Made by a program: the position numbers and the translations under genes | Shown: one piece after another, positions 7,883-15,697 of the stretch | Position numbering within the stretch: position 1 is the stretch's first letter | How the letters are laid out: every line of letters begins with the position of its first letter | NCBI GenBank assembly: GCA_964580455.1 | Contig: CAZOKO010000035.1 | Coordinates: 1 to 23,431, forward strand | Reading direction: 5' to 3' | DNA from: CAZOKO01 sp964580455 | GTDB taxonomy: Bacteria; Desulfobacterota; WTBG01 | Length of the DNA: 23,431 bases | Notes under the pieces: generated by a model | What the model saw: the letters and a program-made list of their open reading frames with translations, nothing else | Told to the model about the DNA's origin: nothing | Database searches by the model: none

Positions 7883-8095
7883 ATGGAAAAGAATGAAGTG
7901 AGAAAATTTAGAGAGAATCTCCTGATGAGCAAGGCAGAACTGGCGCGTAAAGCCGGACTGTCTCCACTCACCATAGATCGAATAGAGAAAGGAAAAGTAT
8001 GCAGACCTGAAACAAAAAGAAAAGTACTTCTTGCCCTGGGTTTGAAATTATCGGAGAGAGAAAAACTTTTTAGCAGTAAACATTTATTAGATTAA
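7883..8095 (+). CDS. Small XRE/HTH_3-type DNA-binding protein, copy 1
   Basis: 70-residue protein that is almost entirely a helix-turn-helix. MSKAELARKAGLSPLTIDRI (about 15-34) matches the Cro/CI-type recognition unit, and RPETKRKVLLALGLKLSERE supplies the following helices. There is no partner domain and no toxin gene beside it. Its place at the head of the pil operon, downstream of the only good promoter, suggests a local regulator of pil expression. That is an inference. The Shine-Dalgarno before ATG 7883 is weak. It is identical, in DNA and protein, to the gene at 8222-8434. Confidence 0.8.
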   Translation: MEKNEVRKFRENLLMSKAELARKAGLSPLTIDRIEKGKVCRPETKRKVLLALGLKLSEREKLFSSKHLLD

Positions 8096-8118
8096 ATTCC
8101 TGTTTTTATGAGGTTGTT

Positions 8119-8145
8119 ATGTTACCTGTGGATATAAGTTATTAA
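8119..8145 (+). pseudogene. Truncated pilM start (8-codon remnant) at duplication junction
   Basis: The first repeat unit carries pilM's Shine-Dalgarno (TGAGG) and its first codons. At the junction the frame reads MLPVDISY and stops. The true pilM starts 339 bp downstream with MLPVDMIFSR. This remnant is created by the duplication and could act as a short translated leader, or it may have no effect. Confidence 0.75.
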
Positions 8146-8221
8146 TAATCCTGCCGATAAGGTTTTTTAAATTGTTTTGTTATTTCATTTTGGGTGAGCA
8201 TCATAAAGAATTCTGAATGTT

Positions 8222-8434
8222 ATGGAAAAGAATGAAGTGAGAAAATTTAGAGAGAATCTCCTGATGAGCAAGGCAGAACTGGCGCGTAAAGCCGGACTGT
8301 CTCCACTCACCATAGATCGAATAGAGAAAGGAAAAGTATGCAGACCTGAAACAAAAAGAAAAGTACTTCTTGCCCTGGGTTTGAAATTATCGGAGAGAGA
8401 AAAACTTTTTAGCAGTAAACATTTATTAGATTAA
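8222..8434 (+). CDS. Small XRE/HTH_3-type DNA-binding protein, copy 2
   Basis: This is an exact second copy of the 70-residue HTH protein at 7883-8095, in the second 339-bp unit and 23 bp before pilM. It was presumably the original single gene adjoining pilM, because the sequence after it continues into intact pilM. It lacks its own copy of the TTGACA promoter, so it should be transcribed by read-through. Two identical genes would double the dose of this regulator without changing the pil genes themselves. Confidence 0.78.
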   Translation: MEKNEVRKFRENLLMSKAELARKAGLSPLTIDRIEKGKVCRPETKRKVLLALGLKLSEREKLFSSKHLLD

Positions 8435-8457
8435 ATTCCTGTTTTTATGAGGTTGTT

Positions 8458-9525
8458 ATGTTACCTGTGGATATGATATTTTCAAGGTCAAAAAATGTTA
8501 TTGGTCTTGATATTGGAACAAATTCCATGAAATTGCTTGAGATTGAAGAATCAAAGGGTGGATTACGTTTGAAGAACTTTGGTATTTCTTCCTTGCCCAA
8601 GGATTCTATTGTAAACGGTTCTATCTTAAATCATGATGCAATAGTAAATACTATACAAAAATTGACTTCTAATCTTAAGGTTAAGACCAAAAATGTGGTT
8701 GCTTCCATATCAGGACATCCGGTGATCATAAAAAAGATAACAATGCCTTTAACATCTGATGAGGAATTAGAAGAATCCATTAAATTTGAAGCTGAACAAT
8801 ACATTCCCTTTGATCTAGAAGAGGTCAATATCGATTTTAAGATTCTAAATGTTGATGAAGAGAAAGCTGATCAGATGAATGTTATCTTAGTTGCTGCCAA
8901 AAAAGTGATGATTGATGATTATACTAAACTTCTCAATGACGCCGGACTTAAACCTGTGATACTTGATGTTGATGTATTTGCTCTGGAAAATGCTTTTGAG
9001 GTGAATTACTCGATAGAAGAAAACCATAATGTTGCCCTTGTTGATATAGGTGCAAGTACAATTAATATTAATATTATCAAGGAGGGTATTTCTACTTTCA
9101 CCCGTCATGTTTTTCTTGGGGGAAATCAGATTACTGAGGAGTTGCAAAAGCAATTTGATATTAGTTTTGAAGAGGCAGAGGCTTTAAAAACGGGAAAAGA
9201 TTTCGATGCCACAGAATATCAGGGGGGCAAGGATGTTATTAAGCAGGGTTGTGAGAATATAGCTTCAGAGATTCAAAAGTCCCTTGATTTCTATAGCTCG
9301 TCTACATATGAAAGTATTAATAAAATATATTTAAGTGGGGGGACTGCCAAAACTCCTTATCTTAAAGATATCATTGAGAAGCAGGCAAATATTCCAGCTG
9401 AGATAATAGACTGTATTAGAAATATAAAATATGATGAGAATACATTTGACCCAGAGTATATCAAAGATATCACCCCCTTTGCTTCAGTAGGGGTTGGATT
9501 GGCATTGAGGAGATTGGGAGACTGA
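8458..9525 (+). CDS. pilM: Type IV pilus assembly protein PilM
   Basis: 355-residue cytoplasmic actin-like ATPase. The N-terminal phosphate-1 motif is IGLDIGTNSMK (about 15-25), the phosphate-2 region is VALVDIGASTINI (about 193-205), and the adenosine loop is IYLSGGTAKTPYLKDI, all in the order expected for PilM/FtsA-type folds. PilM binds the N-terminal tail of PilN and links cytoplasmic motor events to the inner-membrane alignment complex. ATG 8458 has a good Shine-Dalgarno (GAGG). A second ATG at 8473 (MIFSRSK) matches the usual PilM N-terminus and straddles the duplication breakpoint, so either start is possible. The stop overlaps the pilN start (ATGA). Confidence 0.95.
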   Translation: MLPVDMIFSRSKNVIGLDIGTNSMKLLEIEESKGGLRLKNFGISSLPKDSIVNGSILNHDAIVNTIQKLTSNLKVKTKNVVASISGHPVIIKKITMPLTSDEELEESIKFEAEQYIPFDLEEVNIDFKILNVDEEKADQMNVILVAAKKVMIDDYTKLLNDAGLKPVILDVDVFALENAFEVNYSIEENHNVALVDIGASTININIIKEGISTFTRHVFLGGNQITEELQKQFDISFEEAEALKTGKDFDATEYQGGKDVIKQGCENIASEIQKSLDFYSSSTYESINKIYLSGGTAKTPYLKDIIEKQANIPAEIIDCIRNIKYDENTFDPEYIKDITPFASVGVGLALRRLGD

Positions 9526-10088
9526 TGATTAGAATCAATTTACTTCCCTATAGAGAAATAATAAGAAAAGATAATATTATAAATCATGGTGTAATTGCAG
9601 GTGCTGCCGTTGTTCTGGTTCTTGTTATTATTGTTATCGATAATTTTGTTATTTGTGGAAAAATTGATAATATTAATAATGAAATTGCCAGGATAGAGTG
9701 GGAAATTGCAAGCAACAAAGTCAGCATGGAAGAAATAAATAAATTAAAGAAGGAGAAAGAGACATATCGTAAGCAATTCCAGATTATTGAAAATCTCAAA
9801 AAGGGTAAAGAGGGACCCGTAAGAATTCTTGATGGGTTTGCTTCAAATATTCCTGATAAAATATGGTTGTTGAGTTTAAAGCAGACTGGCAACAATCTGG
9901 AATTAGTCGGTGTTTCTGTGGATAACAAATTGATATCCAAATTTATGTCAAAATTGGAAAAGTCACCTTATTTCAAAAATGTTGATTTAGTTTCTTCTGA
10001 AATGAAAGTACATGCCACAAGGAAGAAAAGAGAAAAATTAAACAGATTTACAATTACCTGTTCTATCGAATCTTCCTCTAATACTTAG
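9525..10088 (+). CDS. pilN: Type IV pilus assembly protein PilN
   Basis: 187-residue bitopic inner-membrane protein. It begins with MIRINLLPYRE, the conserved INLLP tail that docks into the PilM groove. One transmembrane helix follows (about 23-46), then a periplasmic coiled coil (about 50-92) and a ferredoxin-like fold ending in FTITCSIE. It forms heterodimers with PilO in the alignment complex. ATG at 9525 overlaps the pilM TGA by one base, so translation is coupled. Confidence 0.95.
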   Translation: MIRINLLPYREIIRKDNIINHGVIAGAAVVLVLVIIVIDNFVICGKIDNINNEIARIEWEIASNKVSMEEINKLKKEKETYRKQFQIIENLKKGKEGPVRILDGFASNIPDKIWLLSLKQTGNNLELVGVSVDNKLISKFMSKLEKSPYFKNVDLVSSEMKVHATRKKREKLNRFTITCSIESSSNT

Positions 10089-10097
10089 GATTAGATT

Positions 10098-10703
10098 ATG
10101 GCAAATATCAATGTAAATAGCATTCTGGCGTTACCAAAAATCCAGAGAATAGGTATTCTTGCAGGTGTTGTAGTTATAATTGCTGGATTGTATTGGTTTT
10201 TAATTTACAAAGGGAATACAGAAGAATTAGATGGGAGAAATGTAGTACTGACAAAGAAGCAACAGGAGCTTAATGAGCAAAGAGTTGTCCTGAATAATCT
10301 CCCCAGGTTCAGGAAAGAAACAGAGGAGATGAAAATAAAACGTCAAGAAGCACTAAAACAACTTCCTAATAAAAAGGAGATTGATAAACTTCTTCAGGAT
10401 GTATCTTACCATGCAGTTGAGTCAGGGTTAGAGGTGTTACTATTTAAACCACAAAAGCAGATCAAGAAGAATTTTTATGCGGAGATTCCTGTGGATGTAA
10501 GACTCTCAGGAACTTACCATGATCAAGCGATATTTTTTGATAAAATTGCTAATCTTCAAAGAATCGTTAATATTTCAGATTTGCTAATTGATAAGGCTAA
10601 AGAAGTAGATGGAAGGAATATACTTCAAGTATCCTGTAAAGCTAAAACATATAAATTTATCGAAGAGAAACCAGGTGAAAAAGTTAAGAAAAAAAAGAAG
10701 TAA
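10098..10703 (+). CDS. pilO: Type IV pilus assembly protein PilO
   Basis: 201 residues: a short cytoplasmic N-terminus, one membrane helix (about 18-37, GILAGVVVIIAGLYWFLIY), a coiled coil (about 43-80) and a periplasmic domain with LPNKKEIDKLLQDVSYHAVESGLEVLLFKP and the VRLSGTYHDQAIFFDKIANL motif typical of PilO. It pairs with PilN and contacts PilP. The C-terminus ends in a lysine run. It starts 9 bp after pilN, and its last 29 bp overlap the start of pilP. Confidence 0.94.
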   Translation: MANINVNSILALPKIQRIGILAGVVVIIAGLYWFLIYKGNTEELDGRNVVLTKKQQELNEQRVVLNNLPRFRKETEEMKIKRQEALKQLPNKKEIDKLLQDVSYHAVESGLEVLLFKPQKQIKKNFYAEIPVDVRLSGTYHDQAIFFDKIANLQRIVNISDLLIDKAKEVDGRNILQVSCKAKTYKFIEEKPGEKVKKKKK

Positions 10704-11244
10704 AGGCTTCTGTTTTTTAATGCTGTTTTTTATAGCAGGTTTTCTGTTTAATCTGTCTGCTTGCAGTGATGAGAAGCCTCAGACTTCTGAGAAGAAGATT
10801 GAAGCTTCTTCAAAAAAAGTAAAAAAGAAGTCGTCCAAGAAAGCAGTTAAGGAAAAAACTCCTAAAGAAATGGTAGCATACCATTATGATCCAAAAGGGA
10901 AAAAGGATCCATTTAAACCATTTATTAAAGTTGGAAAAAGAATATCTGAAGACATGCTGGGGGGAAGACCACTTACTCCTTTGCAAAAATATACTTTAGC
11001 TGAGCTTAGTCTGGTTGCTATTATAACTAGTGCTGAAAATCCCAAGGCAATGGTGGAGGATCCCAAAGGTGATGGCTATATCCTGAGAAAAGGAACACTT
11101 ATTGGTGACAGATACGGTGAAGTTTTAGATATTAAGAGAAATGAAATTGTTGTAATTGAGAAGGAAGTTGATCCAAGCTCAGGAGAGATTATATACAGTG
11201 AAGTTTCAATGATTCTCCATAAACTAGAGGAGGAAGAATTATGA
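10675..11244 (+). CDS. pilP: Type IV pilus lipoprotein PilP
   Basis: 189 residues from GTG 10675, chosen because it gives a proper signal peptide: basic VKKLRKKRSK, a hydrophobic FCFLMLFFIAGFLFN stretch and the lipobox LSAC. The acyl Cys would be near residue 30. A lysine/serine-rich linker leads to the family motif KKDPFKPF and a beta-rich domain containing LRKGTLIGDRYGEVLDI. PilP tethers the PilN/PilO periplasmic heads to the PilQ secretin. It overlaps pilO by 29 bp, and its TGA overlaps the pilQ ATG. Confidence 0.92.
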   Translation: MKKLRKKRSKGFCFLMLFFIAGFLFNLSACSDEKPQTSEKKIEASSKKVKKKSSKKAVKEKTPKEMVAYHYDPKGKKDPFKPFIKVGKRISEDMLGGRPLTPLQKYTLAELSLVAIITSAENPKAMVEDPKGDGYILRKGTLIGDRYGEVLDIKRNEIVVIEKEVDPSSGEIIYSEVSMILHKLEEEEL

Positions 11245-13781
11245 AAGTCGTTTTTCCCTTAAGGGATAATAAATCTTTTAAAGTGATGATGATGTTCTTG
11301 ATAGTGTGGGGAATATCCTGTCTTGTTCAGGAACAGCAGTTCGATTTTGCTTCTTTGCTGGAGGGAAGGATGGCATTAGCAGAGGAGGTGGAATCTATTG
11401 ACAAGCCTTCTTACATCAAGGGGATAGAACTTACAGAACAAGGAAATGATAGCATTGTTACCATAAAAGCTTCTAAACCGTTGACATATACAGTTATTAA
11501 GTTAAAGGAACCTTTGAAAATCATAGTTGATATTCCAGAATTTACTGTGGAACCCGCCATATGGCCGGTAAAGGTGAATAGTGAAGTTATAAGTGAGATA
11601 ATAAACAAACAGTTGGAAAAAGGCGAGAGAAAGTTCAGCCGTATCGAGATTAGTCTGAACAGGGATGTGAATTATGATGTAACCACGAAACTTTCTGACC
11701 TCATTATTAGAATAGCAAAACCTGTTAAGATTGTTGAAAAAGATGAAAAAGTTGTAGAGGGGATAGGAAGCAAACAGGTTGAAGATCTGCCAGAAAGGGA
11801 TAAAGGGAAAAAGGTTGTTGATCTTGAAATAAACAAAGACCTTGATGGAATTACAGTTATTACAGATAGTGCAATTAGCAAATATAACGCTTTTCTATTA
11901 GAGAATCCATATCGGTTAGTAGTAGATATCCCGGGTGTAAAGCACCTTTTGCCAAAGAACATTTTTTCATTTGAATCTTCTTTTGTAACAAAATTAAAAA
12001 TAGGTCAACATCCTAAAAAGGTACGTTTAGCGGTTTATTTTCAGGATAAATTGCCCGGCTATAAGATTGAAAAAGATAAGAATAAGCTATTTGTTACATG
12101 GGAAAAACCTGCTGTAGTTAAAAAAGAAGTAGAGGTGGAAGTTGTTGCTGCTGAGGTAATCCCGGTAAATGAGGAGAAGGTAGAAGAAGCGGTTAAGGAA
12201 GAGGAGGTAAAAGAGGAGAAGGTAGAGGAGGTAGTGAAGGAGGAGAAAGAAGAAGTTGTTATTGCTGAGGCAATCCCGGTAAAAGAGGGGAAGGTAGAAG
12301 AAGTGGTTAAAAATGAAAGTAGTGAAGAGAAGGAGGAACTAAAAGTAAAAGAAGAAGTGAAAGAGATAGCCGAATTGCCTGAGGTAGCTGAGATATCCCA
12401 GGAAGTTATCCCTGCAGAGAGAGAAGGGCTTGAAGAAAAGAGGAAAGTATATACAGGGCAGAAGATATCTTTAGATTTTAAAGATGCGGATATCAGAAAT
12501 ATACTGAGATTGATTGCAGATATCAGCGGCTTGAATATTATTGTCAGTGAAAATGTAAAGGGAAAAGTGACCATAAAACTTGAAAACATTCCCTGGGATG
12601 AGGTATTAAATATCATTTTAGAAACTAACAATTTGGGGAAACTCTGGATGGGAAGTGTTTTGAGGATTGAGACACAGGAGGAGATAAGACGTATCAGCGA
12701 AGAGAAGTACAGGGCTCAGAAATCCCAGGAAAAAGTTGCAGTTTTAAAAAGTGTAGTTGTAGACATTGTTTATCGAGATGCTAAAGATGTTGCAGATCTT
12801 TTAGCCAAGGAAAAGGAATTGACCAGTGATAGAGGAGCCATTTCTGTTGATCCAAACCTTAATAGATTAGTTATTACTGATACTCCCGAAAAAATAGATA
12901 AGATTAAAGAAAAGATTGTTCGCTATGATGATAGAACTGTACGTCAGGTTTTTATTGAGGCAAAGATAATACAATCGATTCCTACCTTCACTAAAGAGAT
13001 TGGTATAGTATGGGGTGGGCCCTATGCTACTACAGGGCATGGTGGAAAAGAGGTTTATGGGGTTGGTGGTGCGGGAGGTGTTACCTTTGAGAAGGAAGAA
13101 GTAACAGACCCGATAACCGGTTTGACTACTGAACTTATTGATGTGATTAGTAATGGTAATATAATTGATTTAGCAGCGCCGGCAGGTGCTGGGGTAGGAG
13201 GAGGTATTGGTTTTGGTATTTTAAGGGACAACCTTGAATTAAAAGCTACAATTACCGCAATGGAAAAAGATGAGAAGCTCAAAATTATATCGAACCCCAG
13301 AATCTTGAGTATCGACAAAAATGAAGCAATGATAAAACAGGGGGTTGCCCTTCCTTATTTAAAACTTAGTGAGGAAGGTGTTACCTCTACAGAGTTTAAA
13401 GATGCAGTACTGGAGCTAAAGGTTACACCCACTATTTTATCGGAGAAGATAATAAAGGTAGAATTGAAAGTAAAAAAAGACCAGAAATCAGCTCAAACAG
13501 GTGCTGGGGGAGAGCCTGGTATAGATGTGAGGGAGACACAAACTGTTTTGATGGTAGAAAGTGGAAGGACTGTGGTGATTGGAGGTATATATGAGGAGAC
13601 TACTACCATTCTTAAATCAGGTGTTCCATTTTTCTCTGATATCCCTGGTATTGGAAGGTTATTCAGAAATGATTTTAATAAGAAAGAGCTGACAGAACTA
13701 TTAATATTTTTAACCACAACTATTGTTCCTAAAGAGATTATCGGTATAGATTCAGAAATCATTGTACAAAAGAATCCTTAA
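11241..13781 (+). CDS. pilQ: Type IV pilus secretin PilQ
   Basis: 846-residue outer-membrane secretin. The order is an export signal with a likely cleavage after ALA near residue 47, AMIN domain 1 (about 57-160), AMIN domain 2 (about 190-290), a Glu/Lys/Val-rich linker (about 292-405), an STN domain (about 407-470), an N1/NolW-like domain (about 500-565), and the secretin barrel (about 568-832). The barrel includes the signature VPFFSDIPGIGRLFR at 795-809. AMIN domains bind peptidoglycan, and the barrel forms the pilus exit gate. The linker carries an internal repeat (AEVIPVNEEKVEEAV at 304-318 and AEAIPVKEGKVEEVV at 342-356). The start overlaps the pilP stop and has a GAGGAGG Shine-Dalgarno. 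Confidence 0.96.
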   Translation: MKVVFPLRDNKSFKVMMMFLIVWGISCLVQEQQFDFASLLEGRMALAEEVESIDKPSYIKGIELTEQGNDSIVTIKASKPLTYTVIKLKEPLKIIVDIPEFTVEPAIWPVKVNSEVISEIINKQLEKGERKFSRIEISLNRDVNYDVTTKLSDLIIRIAKPVKIVEKDEKVVEGIGSKQVEDLPERDKGKKVVDLEINKDLDGITVITDSAISKYNAFLLENPYRLVVDIPGVKHLLPKNIFSFESSFVTKLKIGQHPKKVRLAVYFQDKLPGYKIEKDKNKLFVTWEKPAVVKKEVEVEVVAAEVIPVNEEKVEEAVKEEEVKEEKVEEVVKEEKEEVVIAEAIPVKEGKVEEVVKNESSEEKEELKVKEEVKEIAELPEVAEISQEVIPAEREGLEEKRKVYTGQKISLDFKDADIRNILRLIADISGLNIIVSENVKGKVTIKLENIPWDEVLNIILETNNLGKLWMGSVLRIETQEEIRRISEEKYRAQKSQEKVAVLKSVVVDIVYRDAKDVADLLAKEKELTSDRGAISVDPNLNRLVITDTPEKIDKIKEKIVRYDDRTVRQVFIEAKIIQSIPTFTKEIGIVWGGPYATTGHGGKEVYGVGGAGGVTFEKEEVTDPITGLTTELIDVISNGNIIDLAAPAGAGVGGGIGFGILRDNLELKATITAMEKDEKLKIISNPRILSIDKNEAMIKQGVALPYLKLSEEGVTSTEFKDAVLELKVTPTILSEKIIKVELKVKKDQKSAQTGAGGEPGIDVRETQTVLMVESGRTVVIGGIYEETTTILKSGVPFFSDIPGIGRLFRNDFNKKELTELLIFLTTTIVPKEIIGIDSEIIVQKNP

Positions 13782-13802
13782 CGATTAGAAGGAGGAAGGG
13801 AA

Positions 13803-15461
13803 ATGATAAACAAAATATTATTTAAAGTTTTAGTCTTAGTTTTTTTAATCGCTGGATGTGGGGGTGTGTTTAAGGAAACGATAGTACCTGCTGAAAATTC
13901 CGCTCTGAAATTTAGTGCTAGAGAAGATCAATTGGGAATTATGGGAGTGAAAAAGGTGGCACTATTCCCTTTTGCAGATTACTCACATCAGCAGGATTTT
14001 CTGCAAGCTGAGATCTGGGGGGGGAATATTAGAATTCTCGAAGAGATAACCGACCACTTTATTTCTCATGGTGTCTTGGTTACTGTTCAGGAGGATGTTA
14101 ATACACTACTTGTAGATAATGATATAATAAAACCTATTGCAAACCAGTCTCTCATTTATGGAACAGGTGGTGATGAGAAAACTAAATTCAGAACCAAGGT
14201 TATAGGAACACCCGAGTATGACCTGGTTAATGTTGAACATTCTGAAGCTATGAAAGAAGAGATCGTAAAAGTAATACAGGATGAGATTGCCTTGGAAAAA
14301 GCTGAGAAACCATCTATTCAAACATCTATTTTGCAAGGTGCTACGGTAGGATTAAGTAGAGAGATGATCAAGCAGTTGGGCGAAGAACTGGGTGTTGACC
14401 TTATTATAAGAGGTAGAATCATTGAGTACGGTTTTAAGGAAATTGATACCTATAACCCTTTGGAGAGAGGATTTTTGCCTGTATTGATAGAACCGGTCAA
14501 AGATGCTCTCTTTGGGGTTGAAGAGCCCAGAAAGTACGAAGCAGATTTGGAAGATGTGGACTATTCAAGATTGGGAGAAGGTTTTGGTTTTTTGTTTGGA
14601 CAGAAGACAGAAGACGATGTTGAGGGAACATGGGATTTAACGATGGAACACAGTTTTGGGACATTATCCAACCTTTATCATCGTAAAAAACGTTTGAGTT
14701 CTATAGTTCAGATTCGTATGTATGCTCAAGATGTAAATACCGGAGATGTAGTCTGGTCAAACCGGGTAGAGACAGAATATGTACCAAAAACAAATCTTTC
14801 ATTTAATGACAAACATCCCAAAAATATGTTTGACAGGAATATAAGGAGGGGTGTTAAACTCCTTATGGATGACCTGTTTGCCTGTATTTCACTGCAGGCA
14901 GAAAAAAAAAGTGAAGGTCGGGTGCAAAGATTCATAATTGAAGAACAGGATTCAGTCTCAGAGCTGGAAGAAATCAGGAAAGCGGAACCGGGATTAGAGC
15001 TAACAGAAAATGATGCTCTCATCGAAGAACTGCAGAACAAGATTAAGGATTTAGAAAATAGTAAAAATATATTATTGCAGCAGATTGATGGCAAAACCCA
15101 TATTACCTTGCCAAACGCAATTTTATTTCCATCAGGGACTGATACTCTCAACAGGCAGGGAATTGAAACCTTAAAGACCATAAGCAAGGTGCTGGAAAAA
15201 TATCCAAAAAACCCTATATGCATTGAGGGCTATACAGACAATGTTCCCATAGGTCCCAAAATCAAGGATAAATATGCTACCAATTGGGAGCTTTCCGCTG
15301 CCCGTGCCATCCGTGTAATGAACTATATGGCAAAAAACTTTAAACTTGATCAGTCTATTATGTCAGTTAGGGGTTATGGATCATTCAAGCCTGTTTCTTC
15401 AAATGATACTGCTCAAGGGAAAGCAAAGAATCGTCGTGTAGTTATTGTAATAGGTTCCTGA
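13803..15461 (+). CDS. Lipoprotein with CsgG-like region and C-terminal OmpA peptidoglycan-binding domain
   Basis: 552 residues. It has a lipoprotein signal peptide with lipobox IAGC (Cys19). Residues about 48-360 resemble CsgG/GNA1162-type lipoproteins: KKVALFPFADY (50-60), LGVDLIIRGRIIEYG (196-210) and VQIRMYAQDVNTGDVVWSNR (302-321). A short coiled coil (about 402-428) leads into an OmpA/MotB C-terminal domain (about 432-552). That domain has ILFPSGTDTL, GYTDNVPI (476-483), NWELSAARA (494-502) and the NRRVVI end, motifs that hold diaminopimelate-peptidoglycan. It lies 21 bp after pilQ, behind GGAGGAAGG, and ends the operon. An outer-membrane role anchoring the secretin to the cell wall is inferred, comparable in logic to TsaP or FimV but not homologous on sight. 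Confidence 0.82.
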   Translation: MINKILFKVLVLVFLIAGCGGVFKETIVPAENSALKFSAREDQLGIMGVKKVALFPFADYSHQQDFLQAEIWGGNIRILEEITDHFISHGVLVTVQEDVNTLLVDNDIIKPIANQSLIYGTGGDEKTKFRTKVIGTPEYDLVNVEHSEAMKEEIVKVIQDEIALEKAEKPSIQTSILQGATVGLSREMIKQLGEELGVDLIIRGRIIEYGFKEIDTYNPLERGFLPVLIEPVKDALFGVEEPRKYEADLEDVDYSRLGEGFGFLFGQKTEDDVEGTWDLTMEHSFGTLSNLYHRKKRLSSIVQIRMYAQDVNTGDVVWSNRVETEYVPKTNLSFNDKHPKNMFDRNIRRGVKLLMDDLFACISLQAEKKSEGRVQRFIIEEQDSVSELEEIRKAEPGLELTENDALIEELQNKIKDLENSKNILLQQIDGKTHITLPNAILFPSGTDTLNRQGIETLKTISKVLEKYPKNPICIEGYTDNVPIGPKIKDKYATNWELSAARAIRVMNYMAKNFKLDQSIMSVRGYGSFKPVSSNDTAQGKAKNRRVVIVIGS

Positions 15462-15501
15462 GTGTAATTTTAGTTTTAGGAAAATAAATCTTTTCAAAGA
15501 C

Positions 15502-15540
15502 AAAGCCCAGCTACTTCATAATAAGTAGATGGGTTTTTTT
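15502..15540 (+). terminator. Rho-independent terminator of the pil operon
   Basis: CTACTT (15511-15516) pairs with AAGTAG (15523-15528) across a 6-base loop. After one mismatch the stem extends with ACCC-type pairing (15506-15509 with 15530-15533) and AAA with TTT, running into seven Ts (15534-15540). It sits 40 bp after the last pil operon gene. Confidence 0.85.
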
Positions 15541-15602
15541 GTGCGTGTTTTAAAGATCGTTTTTTTTATTTCAATATTCATTTAAATAGTTTATGATGAT
15601 TA

Positions 15603-15658
15603 AACCACAGAGTGCACTGAGAAATATCTAGTCCGTCTGTGGTTGCAAGTTTTTTTTA
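15603..15658 (+). repeat. ACCACAGAG inverted repeat with T-run ahead of aroQ
   Basis: AACCACAGA (15603-15611) and TCTGTGGTT (15636-15644) are a perfect 9-bp inverted repeat with a 24-base loop, followed by GCAAG and eight Ts (15650-15657). The left arm is the same ACCACAGAGTGCA word found at the window's left edge. As RNA it could fold as a terminator or attenuator about 40 bp before the aroQ start. Confidence 0.55.
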
Positions 15659-15697
15659 ATGTTTAACTTATATAAACATATAAACGAGGAGAATGAT

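Larger units (their letters stand above)
7796..8474. repeat. Perfect tandem duplication, two 339-bp units
   Basis: Bases 7796-8135 are identical to 8135-8474 by line-by-line comparison, with a period of 339 bp. The bases flanking the matched block differ (7795 T against 8134 A; 8136 A against 8475 G), which fixes the breakpoints to within one shared T. Each unit holds about 87 bp of upstream sequence, the complete HTH gene, and the first 17 bases of pilM. The period is divisible by three. The absence of any difference points either to a very recent duplication or to an assembly error. Confidence 0.97.

Noticed and set aside
7883..8434. HTH pair as a toxin-antitoxin or phage immunity module
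   Set aside because: No toxin-like frame is adjacent. The two genes are identical products of a tandem duplication, not partners, and they sit directly before pilM.
7796..8474. Duplication as a CRISPR array or transposon ends
   Set aside because: There are only two 339-bp coding units, no spacers, no terminal inverted repeats, no transposase and no flanking target-site duplication.
12059..12631. Long Ser/Thr/Phe-rich open frame antisense to pilQ
   Set aside because: It is the complement of the purine-rich Glu/Lys linker codons of pilQ. It has no Shine-Dalgarno, and its low-complexity composition is explained by the sense strand.
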